From positions 1-46,409 of the forward strand of contig CAZWFN010000037.1 of NCBI GenBank assembly GCA_964633205.1: DNA of 46,409 nt, in the 5' to 3' direction. Under the pieces are notes generated by a model. The model saw only the letters and a list, made by a program, of their open reading frames with translations, did not search any database and had not been told where the DNA came from. Both the position numbers and the translations under genes were made by a program. Below, piece after piece: positions 31,079 to 41,380 of this stretch (position 1 is the first letter of the stretch; each line of letters begins with the position of its first letter). The DNA comes from CAYVQE01 sp964633205. GTDB taxonomy: Bacteria; Myxococcota; B64-G9.

Positions 31079-33022
31079 ATGGCCGAAAACGCCATCTACG
31101 AAATCCTGGAACAACATCTGGTCTCCGGGCGGGTGGCCCCGGGTGAGGAGATCGGCATCCGGGCCGATCAAATGATGACCCAGGACGGCACCGGCACGCT
31201 GGTCTTCATGCACCTCGACAAGCTCGGCCGCGCCCGGCTCAAGGGGCGCCAGGCCTACTGCTACGTGGATCACAACACCCTGGGCATGGGGCCCGAGAAC
31301 GCCGACGATCACCGCTTCCTGCGCGCCGCCTGCCGGAAGTACGGCCTGACCTTCTCGCGACCCGGCAATGGCATCGGCCATCAGGTGCACCTGGAGCGCT
31401 TCGGCCTGCCCGGCAAGCTGTTGCTGGGCGCCGACAGCCACGTGCCCACCCTGGGCGGGCTGGGCATGCTGGCCATCGGCACCGGTGGCCTGGAGCTGGC
31501 CGTGGCGTTGAACGGCGCACCCCACTACGTGGTCTGCCCCGAAGTCATCCGGGTGACGCTGCAGGGCAAGCTCAGGCCCTGGTGCGCGGCCAAGGACGCC
31601 ATCCTGACCCTGCTGGGCCGGCTGAGCGGCCGCTCCATGGTCGGCACGGCGTTGGAGTACGCCGGCCCGGGCGTGGCCACGCTGAGCGTGTCCGAGCGGG
31701 CCACCATGGCCAACATGGGTGCCGAGCTCGGCGTGACCAGCTCGCTGTTTCCCACCGACGAGCGCAGCCGCGGCTGGCTGGCACGCCAGGGCCGCGCCAG
31801 CGCCTACCGCCGGGTGCGCCCGCCCAAACGCGCCAGCTACGCCGACGAGCTGGAGCTGGATCTGGGCCAGGTCGAGCCCATGGTGGCCCTGCCGCCCAGC
31901 CCGCAGCGGGCGGTCCCGGTGCGCCAGGCCGCCGGCCTGCAGGTGCACCAGGTGGCCATCGGCAGCTGCACCAACGGCGGATTCGAGGATCTGGCCCGGG
32001 TGGCGCTGATGTGGAAAGGCAAGCACATCGCGCCTGGGGTGGATGCGGTGGTGGCCCCGGCCACCCGCCAGGTGCTGCGCAGCCTGATGGCCCGCAACTA
32101 CCTGCAGCTGCTGCTGGACGCCGGCAGCCGGGTGGCCGAGAGCGTCTGCGGCTTCTGCATCGGCCACGGCCAGGCGCCGTGCACCGGCTGCAACAGCGTC
32201 CGCACCTCCAGCCGCAACTACGTCGGCCGCTGCGGCACCCGGGATGCGGCCGTCTACCTGGTCAGCCCCGAGACCGCCGCGGCCAGCGCGCTGACCGGTG
32301 AGCTGACCGACCCGCGCGATCTGCGCCGCCGGCCGCCGCAGTTCCGGCCGCCGCAGAAGTTCCCCCGCGACGACAGCTTGATCGAGCCGCCGCCGCGCGG
32401 CGCGCGGCGGGATGCCGAGCTGCCGCGCGGGCCGAACATCGTGCCCCCACCCGACAACGAGCCGCTGCCGGCCTCGCTCAACTGCGAGGTACTGCTGAAG
32501 CTGGGCGACGCCATCTCCACCGACGACATCCTGCCGGCCGGCCGCTGGTTGCAGTACCGCTCCAACGTGGAGCGCTACGCCCAGCACACCTTCGCCGGCA
32601 TCATGCCCGACTTCGCCGACCGGGCCCGCGAGAACCAGCAGCGCGAGCTGTGCAACCTGATCGTGGCCGGCCACGGCTACGGCCAGGGATCGAGCCGGGA
32701 GCACGCCGCCCTGTGCCCCAAGCTGCTGGGCGTGGGCGTGGTGCTGGCCAAGGGCTTCGAACGCATCCACATGAGCAACCTGGTCAACCACGGCGTGGTG
32801 CCGCTGACCTTCTTGGATCAGCGGGCTTGCGATCAGATCGCCCAGGAGGACTACCTGGAGCTGCCCTGGATCGCCCGCGAGCTGCGCAAGTCCAACACGG
32901 TCACCGTGCGCAACCCGGACCACGGCATCGAGTTCAAGGTCAGCCACGCCATGACCCGGCGCCAGATCGAGATCGTGCTGGCCGGCGGCCTGCACAACTA
33001 CACCGTCCAACGGCAACGCTAG
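31079..33022 (+). CDS. Aconitate hydratase (short, Aquifex-type aconitase)
   Basis: The 647-residue enzyme isomerises citrate and isocitrate through cis-aconitate in the TCA cycle. Iron-sulfur ligands are Cys297 in IGSCTNG and Cys357/Cys360 in SVCGFCIGHG. The active-site loop GADSHVPTLGGLG is at 117-129, and the C-terminal swivel domain carries GQGSSREHAAL and GFERIHMSNLVNHGVVPL. At about 650 residues it is shorter than AcnA/AcnB and close to the mitochondrial/Aquifex-type aconitases. Extra cysteines near the cluster (GQAPCTGCNS) are unusual. The gene stands alone with its own promoter-like boxes. It marks the left border of the accessory region. Confidence 0.9.
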   Translation: MAENAIYEILEQHLVSGRVAPGEEIGIRADQMMTQDGTGTLVFMHLDKLGRARLKGRQAYCYVDHNTLGMGPENADDHRFLRAACRKYGLTFSRPGNGIGHQVHLERFGLPGKLLLGADSHVPTLGGLGMLAIGTGGLELAVALNGAPHYVVCPEVIRVTLQGKLRPWCAAKDAILTLLGRLSGRSMVGTALEYAGPGVATLSVSERATMANMGAELGVTSSLFPTDERSRGWLARQGRASAYRRVRPPKRASYADELELDLGQVEPMVALPPSPQRAVPVRQAAGLQVHQVAIGSCTNGGFEDLARVALMWKGKHIAPGVDAVVAPATRQVLRSLMARNYLQLLLDAGSRVAESVCGFCIGHGQAPCTGCNSVRTSSRNYVGRCGTRDAAVYLVSPETAAASALTGELTDPRDLRRRPPQFRPPQKFPRDDSLIEPPPRGARRDAELPRGPNIVPPPDNEPLPASLNCEVLLKLGDAISTDDILPAGRWLQYRSNVERYAQHTFAGIMPDFADRARENQQRELCNLIVAGHGYGQGSSREHAALCPKLLGVGVVLAKGFERIHMSNLVNHGVVPLTFLDQRACDQIAQEDYLELPWIARELRKSNTVTVRNPDHGIEFKVSHAMTRRQIEIVLAGGLHNYTVQRQR

Positions 33023-33447
33023 AATGTTGGTCCGTACCTTCTCCGTAAATTGAGAAGAAGCTGTCGATGCTCTACAGCGGTGTGTCAACTCCGACGCGGG
33101 CCGACCTTTTTGGTGGCGGCAGAGCCGCGATGGGAGGCCGCAGGGGATTAATCGACCGCAATAGTTTTCGCCTCCCCCTCACAGGGGGAGGCCGCCCCGG
33201 CGGAGCCGGGGCGGGTGGGGGTGATGTGCGAAGTAGCGGTGTCAGCAACTTGGCTGGCTTGCTTGAGAGCGAACCGGAATGGCTCTGTTGCTGGCTGAAT
33301 GCAAGAGGCAATGGACTGGCCGAGCATATCGTGGTTCGATGCTAATTATGTCAGCAGAAAAATCGCACGAGTTCTGGAATCCGAAAGTCTTTTCTGTTGC
33401 CTCCATCACCGAGCGCCGGACTGCCTCTACGCCGCGGAGGTGTCGAC
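33023..33447. other. 425-bp intergenic junction, left edge of accessory region
   Basis: Between aconitase and the nuclease-like gene I see no credible gene; a 92-codon frame here runs straight through two hairpins and looks spurious. The stretch holds a weak stem-loop right after the aconitase stop (CTTCTC/GAGAAG, 33038-33057) and the tandem perfect hairpins listed separately. From about 33220 the base composition falls toward that of the three-gene cassette. The cassette's promoter should be here; no strong boxes are evident. Confidence 0.5.
33171..33214. repeat. REP-like pair of perfect hairpins
   Basis: Two perfect stem-loops abut. The first is CCTCCCCCT-CAC-AGGGGGAGG (33171-33191); the second is CCGCCCCGGC-GGA-GCCGGGGCGG (33192-33214). 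A GGGTGGGGGTG run follows. No U-tract follows on either strand, so simple termination is unlikely. The twin-hairpin layout resembles REP/BIME-type intergenic repeats that occur in many copies. Only one copy is present in this window. Confidence 0.6.
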
Positions 33448-34203
33448 ATGAATCGTAGCCTGGAGAGCGCGAGCAATTGTGCAGAGATGGCTCCATTCCA
33501 GAAGGGTAGCGGCGATGTCTTACCTGACGAGGGAGAGGATGTCTTCCGGCTGGAGCGACATCTCGTCGAGGCATTCGTGCCCGCGGCGACTCGTTATGTC
33601 TCTGGAGCTGAGGTCCGCTATCAGCGCCGCGAGGTCGAGTTGGGTCGCCGTATCGCCGACGTCGTGGCTTGGGGCTACCAGGATACTCCACCTGACAATC
33701 TTGCGAGCAGCCTGCGACGCACGAGTATAGTCGATTTGGCTCTACTCGCCCACCTACTTGAGCGTCCGCTTTCTAGCCGGTCGCTCGCCCGGCGCATACA
33801 CGCCGATCTCAACTTCGTAATGGGTCGCATGAGCCTGCTGTGCCGAACCGGTCTTGTAGATCGCACCAGCAGAACTGTCTACCGCGTAACCTGGCATCAG
33901 TGCCTTCCTCGTCAGGTCGTCGCGTTCGAGGTGAAGCTGTCTGATTGGCGAGAAGCAGTCCGACAGGCCCACTACTACTCCCGCTTCGCTGACGCTGCCT
34001 GGGTCGTCCTTCCGTGCGATCGTCGCCTGTCTGAAGCCATTCTCGAACGGTGCCGGTTGGCTGGAGTAGGGCTGTTGCAGGTGGGCCTGGCGAAAGTGCG
34101 CCCAGTCGTCACACCCAAGATCTGCCAGGGCTCGCCGTACAATCGCAGACTGCTCCGTTTGCGCTTGGTTTGGGGCGCCGCGAGACGGAGGCACAATGCC
34201 TGA
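33448..34203 (+). CDS. PD-(D/E)XK-nuclease-like protein with internal winged-helix segment
   Basis: The 251-residue protein starts at an ATG with GGAGG eight bases upstream. Residues about 50-75 (AEVRYQRREVELGRRIADVVAW) supply a conserved Glu and Asp71. Residues 158-180 read VAFEVKLSDWREAVRQAHYY, that is E161-x-K163 followed by Gln173 and Tyr176. Together D...ExK...Q...Y is the signature order of PD-(D/E)XK nucleases, with ADAAWVVLP as the next core strand. Between the halves (about 83-150) sits a helical winged-helix-like insertion (SSRSLARRIHADLNFVMGRMSLLCRTGLVDR). The C-terminus is Arg-rich. It is likely a DNA- or RNA-targeting effector. It overlaps the kinase gene by 8 bp. Confidence 0.62.
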   Translation: MNRSLESASNCAEMAPFQKGSGDVLPDEGEDVFRLERHLVEAFVPAATRYVSGAEVRYQRREVELGRRIADVVAWGYQDTPPDNLASSLRRTSIVDLALLAHLLERPLSSRSLARRIHADLNFVMGRMSLLCRTGLVDRTSRTVYRVTWHQCLPRQVVAFEVKLSDWREAVRQAHYYSRFADAAWVVLPCDRRLSEAILERCRLAGVGLLQVGLAKVRPVVTPKICQGSPYNRRLLRLRLVWGAARRRHNA

Positions 34204-35020
34204 TCCGTTCACACCACCGCTACGACCCGCCGAGGTCGAACAGGCTATCGCGGGCGTCAAGGTGCAAGAGACGCTCGGGGTTGGGGGACAGGGATTGGCT
34301 CTGAGGGTAACGCATTCCGGATCGTCATCAGAAGCGGCGCTCAAGATCTATCGACCCGAGACTGTGGCAGTCCGCGTGGAGCGGGAGATCTCCAAGCTCC
34401 AGCAGCTGAATTCGCCATACGTTGTAAGGCTCTATGGACACGGCAAAACCGTATTAAGGGGGCAACAATGCCGCTATGCGGTGCTTGAGCTGATCGATGG
34501 CGTCGAGGGCACTGCACTCGTGGGCCAGTTCGATCAGCAAACCGCCGACCAGGAGGCACGTAACCTCCTTATCGACTTAAGCAGAGGCATTGACGCGCTC
34601 TGGCAACAACGTGTAGTGCATCGAGACCTGAAACCGGCAAACGTGATGCGCCGCACCGATGGCTCGTACGCGATCCTCGACCTCGGTTTCGCGCGCCACC
34701 TTGATGAGAGTACCATCACTCAGGCCGGATTGGTCTGCGGGACGCTAGGATACATGTCTCCTGAGCAGGCTCGCGGCCGTCGCGCGTTGACGCTCCGCTC
34801 GGACATGTTTGCCCTCGGCCTGCTGTCGTACGAGGTCGCCAGCGGTCAGCACCCATTCTGGCGGCGACAGGATCTCATTGGCCAGATCCCGGCTCGTCCT
34901 TTGGACCGCGTGGCTCAAGGGGTGAGCCGAGAAACCGCTACGCTCGTCGCGACTCTTCTTGAGACGAACCCGCTTCGCCGCCCCAGCCGAAGCGAGGAGG
35001 TCATCGATGCACTGTCATAG
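34196..35020 (+). CDS. Small soluble Ser/Thr protein kinase (Hanks type)
   Basis: The 274-residue protein is a bare kinase domain without membrane helix or PASTA/sensor region. It has a glycine-rich loop GVGGQG (28-33), ATP-binding Lys50 in ALKIY and helix-C Glu (about 62-64). The catalytic loop is H142RDLKPAN149, with DLG (162-164) in place of DFG. The activation segment is GTLGYMSPEQ, followed by SDMFALGLLSYEV. All catalytic residues are present, so activity is expected. It overlaps the nuclease-like gene by 8 bp and lies 15 bp upstream of the third cassette gene. This suggests it phosphorylates or gates its neighbours. Lower GC than flanking genes points to transfer. Confidence 0.92.
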   Translation: MPDPFTPPLRPAEVEQAIAGVKVQETLGVGGQGLALRVTHSGSSSEAALKIYRPETVAVRVEREISKLQQLNSPYVVRLYGHGKTVLRGQQCRYAVLELIDGVEGTALVGQFDQQTADQEARNLLIDLSRGIDALWQQRVVHRDLKPANVMRRTDGSYAILDLGFARHLDESTITQAGLVCGTLGYMSPEQARGRRALTLRSDMFALGLLSYEVASGQHPFWRRQDLIGQIPARPLDRVAQGVSRETATLVATLLETNPLRRPSRSEEVIDALS

Positions 35021-35035
35021 CCAAGGGAGGCGTTC

Positions 35036-36304
35036 ATGTTCCTGCTGAACGTCGGATACCAGTGGAGCATTGTCAAGGAAGCGCCCGTCTCGGGAGCCGT
35101 CTTCCGGGCGTCTGGGCAGGATTTGGAGGGTTCTCTCCGACGGTTGCGCCCGAACCATCTGCAGAGTGTGCTCTTCGATCCTCAACTGCAGTTTCTAGAC
35201 TACCAACTCGATACTCAAGACTACCCAACACTGATCGCCAGGCTGTGCACCTACCCGTGGTTCTGCATGGATGCACCGGACTATGACAGTGGCGAGGGTG
35301 CCCGCAGCGACTGGCTCAAGGAAATCAAGGCGAACGTGGAAGCAGTCTGGAACGATCGCCGAGTCGTTGACGACGACTGGGAAAGCGTCATCCATTCTAG
35401 CGTCGCGTTCCAAGAGCGGTTTGGATGTACGGAGATCATCCTTCCGAGTAAGCTACTTGCCGATCCCGAAGACAGCCTCGATAGCTACTTCGACCATCTC
35501 GATGAAGCCGTCGAAGTGGCGTCCAAAGTCACGGAGCGGCCCGTTCTCGTCGGCGTTCCCATGGACGAGGGGCTTGTCGCTCACCGCGACCCGCAAACGA
35601 GCGAGGTCGTCGAAGCCCTCGCCGACGGCATTTCAGCACGCGGAACGGTAGGAGGGGTATACCTCACTGTGTCGAGCGATGTGGGGCCCGGGATGCACAT
35701 CCTGAACCCGAAGGCCGCAGGTGCAATCCTGCGACTCTGCCAACTACTGGGCCGCGATGCCGGCCTCCGGGTCGTGGTCAACTTCGTCGAGTCGCTTGGC
35801 CTGGCGGCGCTCGGCTTTGGAGCGAAAGCCTATGCCTCCGGGTTCTCTCGCAAAGGGCGTTGCTTCCGCCTTGAGGACTACCAGGATCGGGAAGGAGGAG
35901 CCGCATACCCCAAGTTTCACTCCCGACGACTCGGACTCGACTTCTACCCTGAGGCGGACCTTTCCAAGCTTCGCGATTCACGGATGCTGCGCTACCTGGA
36001 AGCGGACCGATCGCCGTCCGGCGCCCCTCTGCTGGACGCCCTATCACGCGGCCTCGATGCCACGGCAGTGCCGCAGTGGGAACAAAGGCGGAACAACGTG
36101 CGCACCTCGAAGCTCCACTACGCGGAGGTACACAGCGCGGCCGGCAAAGAAGACTGGACTCCCGACCGCGTGCAGGCTTGGCTCCAAGATGCGGAGTCGG
36201 CCTGGCTATACCTCTCGTCACGATTCGAGGACGACCCCTTGACGGCTCCCCAGGGGAGGCATCTGGCTCCGTGGCGCCGTGCCGTGGAACACCTTCTGCC
36301 ATGA
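35036..36304 (+). CDS. Unknown alpha/beta protein, possible TIM barrel, third cassette gene
   Basis: The 422-residue soluble protein has GGGAGG five bases before its ATG. I recognise no family. It shows a series of hydrophobic strands separated by helices: SVLFD (44-48), TEIILPS (132-138), PVLVGVP (169-175), GGVYLTV (206-212), RVVVNF (245-250) and KAYASGF (264-270). These suggest a TIM-barrel-like core of about 230-270 residues. Charged residues at strand ends (Asp48, Glu252) could form an active site. A short Lys/Arg/Cys segment (SRKGRCFRLEDY) follows. The last 120 residues are helical, perhaps a partner-binding domain. Its position after a nuclease and kinase suggests a sensor or enzyme of the same system. 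Confidence 0.55.
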   Translation: MFLLNVGYQWSIVKEAPVSGAVFRASGQDLEGSLRRLRPNHLQSVLFDPQLQFLDYQLDTQDYPTLIARLCTYPWFCMDAPDYDSGEGARSDWLKEIKANVEAVWNDRRVVDDDWESVIHSSVAFQERFGCTEIILPSKLLADPEDSLDSYFDHLDEAVEVASKVTERPVLVGVPMDEGLVAHRDPQTSEVVEALADGISARGTVGGVYLTVSSDVGPGMHILNPKAAGAILRLCQLLGRDAGLRVVVNFVESLGLAALGFGAKAYASGFSRKGRCFRLEDYQDREGGAAYPKFHSRRLGLDFYPEADLSKLRDSRMLRYLEADRSPSGAPLLDALSRGLDATAVPQWEQRRNNVRTSKLHYAEVHSAAGKEDWTPDRVQAWLQDAESAWLYLSSRFEDDPLTAPQGRHLAPWRRAVEHLLP

Positions 36305-36482
36305 ATGGCTCGACCTGAAAAGCGATGACGACCGGTTTGGTTGGCATTGTACTACAACTAGCATCCACAAGGCACACAAGGCATTGGCACCATGCGTCTC
36401 AGACTAAAATAACTGCCACCCCTATCCCCATCTTGACCCTCCCTGAGAAAGGGTGTCGAAAAAAGCTGCGCTGTTGTTCCGT

Positions 36483-36515
36483 CCGTCCGGGCGGGCTTCA
36501 TGCCCACCCGGACGG
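36483..36515. terminator. 14-bp stem-loop between cassette and uvrA
   Basis: CCGTCCGGGCGGGC and GCCCACCCGGACGG pair with one mismatch around a 5-base loop, in the 276-bp gap between the convergent third cassette gene and uvrA. It could end transcription from both sides. No U-tract follows immediately; on the minus strand a run of six T lies about 20 bp beyond. Confidence 0.4.
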
Positions 36516-36580
36516 CGCTGGGTGGCTCCTGGAGGGGCTAAACTGCGATTTCTCGTTGAGCCTGTGCGAACTATCTGGCC

Positions 36581-39409
<2,829 letters not shown>

Positions 39410-39410
39410 C

Positions 39411-40358
39411 TCAACCCCCCGCGGCCACCCGGCTGGCCATGGCGTCGGCCAGCCCGATGGCCGCCCGCAGGCTGCCCGGATCGGCCCCGCCGGCAGCGGC
39501 CCGATCGTAGGCCGGCCCGTGGTCCGGCGACGTGCGCACCCGCCCCAGGCCCAGGGTGACATTGACCGCTTCGTTGAAGTGCAGCGTCTTGAGCGGCCCC
39601 AGCCCCTGGTCGTGGTACAGGGCCACCACCGCGTCGAAGCGGCCCGCCACCGCCAGGGCGAACACCGCGTCGGCCGGCACCGGCCCCTCCAGCGCGATGC
39701 CCTCGGCGCGCAGGCGTTCGACCACCGGTATCAACACCGTCCGTTCTTCCCGGCCCGGCCGGCCGTTCTCTTCGCCGTGGGGGTTGAGCGCGGCCAGGGC
39801 CAGCCGGGGTCCGGCCGGCAGGAAGTAGCGGGTCAGCTCGGCGTGCGCCAGCCGCACCACGGCGGCCAGGGAATCGACATCCAGCGCCGCCGGCACCGCC
39901 CGCAGCGGCAGGTGGTGGGTGGCCAGCAGCACCCGCAAGCGGGGACCAGCCAGCATCATCACCAGCCGCGGGACATCGAAGCGGCGGGCCAGCCACTCGG
40001 TGTGCCCGCAGCCCGGCATGCCCGCCTCGGCCAGGGCCCGCTTGTGCAGCGGTCCGGTCACCAGCGCATCGATCTCGCCCGCCGCCAGGGCAGCGGCAGC
40101 CGCGTCCAGGCAAGCCATGGCGGCCCGGCCGCCTTCCGGCCGGTAGGCGCCGGGTGCCGGGGCCACGCCAGGGGCGACGTCGTCCACCAGCGCCGGCAGG
40201 GTCAACCCGAACCGCCGGGCGGCGCCCTCCAGCGCGGCCCGGCTGGCGAACACCCGGACCTGCGACCGCTCGGCGATGGCGGGCTCGGCCAACACCCGCA
40301 GCAGGATCTCGGGACCCACGCCGGCGGGATCCCCCATGGTCAGCCCGATTCGGCTCAC
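39411..40358 (-). CDS. pdxA: 4-hydroxythreonine-4-phosphate dehydrogenase
   Basis: The 315-residue NAD-dependent enzyme makes the precursor that is joined with deoxyxylulose-5-phosphate in pyridoxal phosphate synthesis. It starts with the family motif GLTMGDPAGVGPEI. The three metal-binding histidines appear in GHTEWLA, ALNPHGEENG and VALYHDQGL, and the end has LHFNEAVNVTLGL and RTSPDHGPAYD. It overlaps the upstream SurA-like gene by 4 bp (ATGA). surA-pdxA adjacency is also found in Escherichia coli, which supports both calls. Its product supplies the cofactor used by enzymes such as the DegT aminotransferase at 12423. Confidence 0.96.
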   Translation of the reverse strand: MSRIGLTMGDPAGVGPEILLRVLAEPAIAERSQVRVFASRAALEGAARRFGLTLPALVDDVAPGVAPAPGAYRPEGGRAAMACLDAAAAALAAGEIDALVTGPLHKRALAEAGMPGCGHTEWLARRFDVPRLVMMLAGPRLRVLLATHHLPLRAVPAALDVDSLAAVVRLAHAELTRYFLPAGPRLALAALNPHGEENGRPGREERTVLIPVVERLRAEGIALEGPVPADAVFALAVAGRFDAVVALYHDQGLGPLKTLHFNEAVNVTLGLGRVRTSPDHGPAYDRAAAGGADPGSLRAAIGLADAMASRVAAGG

Positions 40359-41335
40359 AGCCGGATATCGACGTAGCTGCGCCGGCGCAAATCGTCGAGA
40401 AAGCGGCGCATCAGCTTGCGCTCCAGCTCTTTCATCAAGCGATGCTGGATCTCGGCGCGGACTTCGTCCAGCGCGGGCGGCCGATCGGCTTGCTTGCCGG
40501 TGACCAGGATGATGTGGAAGCCGAACCGGGTACGGACCAGATCGCTCATCTGGCCTTCGTCCAGCGCCAGAGCGGCGTCTTCGAAAGCGGCCACCATGTC
40601 GCCCCGGCGAAACCAGCCCAGATCGCCGCCCAGGCTGGCGCTGGGATCGTCCGAGTGCTCTTCGGCCATGGCGGCGAAATCGGCCCCGGCGCGCAGCTCG
40701 GCCAGGATGCGCTCTGCCCGCTGGCGGGCCTGGCGCTGGGTGTCGGCATCGGCATCCGGCGGCACGGCCACCAGGATGTGGCTGGCCTTGATCTTCTCCG
40801 CGCCGGCACCGCCGACGTAGTGCTGCCGGTAGTAGTCCTGGATGTCCTGCTCGCTGACCACCGCCTTGCCCTGCAGCTCGCGCTGCATCAGGGCCCGTTT
40901 CTCGAACATCTCGCGCAGCATCCGGCGATACTGCGCCATGCTCTTGCCCTCGGCCTCGAGCGCGGCGCGGAACTGCTCGGCGGTCAGATTGTTGTCTTTG
41001 CGCAGCTGGTCGATGTACTGCTCGATCTTCTCCTCCGGGATCTCGATCTTGTGCTCGCGCACCGTCTGCGCCAGCAGCCTCTCATCGATCAGGGTTTGCA
41101 GGGTCTCGAGCCGGATCTGGCGCTTGCGCTCGACCACTTCGTCCAGCGGCAGGGTGGCCGGCACCTCCTGCAGCTGAAACTGACACAGGGCATCGACCTC
41201 GCTGAGCAGAATCGGCTGCTGGTTGACCACCGCCACCACCCGGTCGATCATCCGGCCCCGCGCCGGCGCTCCGATCAGCAGCCCCAGCGTTGCGACCAGC
41301 CCGAGTACGGCTCTCGCTCTTTCGCGGCTACACAT
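40355..41335 (-). CDS. SurA-like periplasmic chaperone / prolyl isomerase
   Basis: The 326-residue exported protein has a signal peptide (1-26) and a SurA N-domain-like start, DRVVAVVNQQPILLSEVD, followed by long helices. One parvulin domain lies at about 185-285 (KASHILVAV ... EEHSDDPSASLGGDLGWFRRGDMVAAFEDAAL ... FGFHIILV), with a C-terminal helical arm. E. coli SurA has two parvulin domains; this has one. It should escort outer-membrane proteins to the BAM complex. The ATG at 41335 keeps a normal signal peptide; an upstream GTG at 41344 would add three residues and lies too close to AGGAG. It precedes pdxA as in enterobacteria. Confidence 0.9.
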   Translation of the reverse strand: MCSRERARAVLGLVATLGLLIGAPARGRMIDRVVAVVNQQPILLSEVDALCQFQLQEVPATLPLDEVVERKRQIRLETLQTLIDERLLAQTVREHKIEIPEEKIEQYIDQLRKDNNLTAEQFRAALEAEGKSMAQYRRMLREMFEKRALMQRELQGKAVVSEQDIQDYYRQHYVGGAGAEKIKASHILVAVPPDADADTQRQARQRAERILAELRAGADFAAMAEEHSDDPSASLGGDLGWFRRGDMVAAFEDAALALDEGQMSDLVRTRFGFHIILVTGKQADRPPALDEVRAEIQHRLMKELERKLMRRFLDDLRRRSYVDIRL

Positions 41336-41380
41336 CTCGATCACGACTCCTTCAGCCCCGACCCACCGGCCGCGAGCGGT

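Noticed and set aside
33067..33345. A 92-codon frame in the junction before the cassette
   Set aside because: It passes through both perfect hairpins, has a Gly/Arg-rich low-complexity product and no good ribosome-binding site.
33023..36580. Flanking direct repeats or att sites for the accessory region
   Set aside because: I compared the two junctions by eye and found only short partial matches; nothing long enough to call an attachment site or target duplication.
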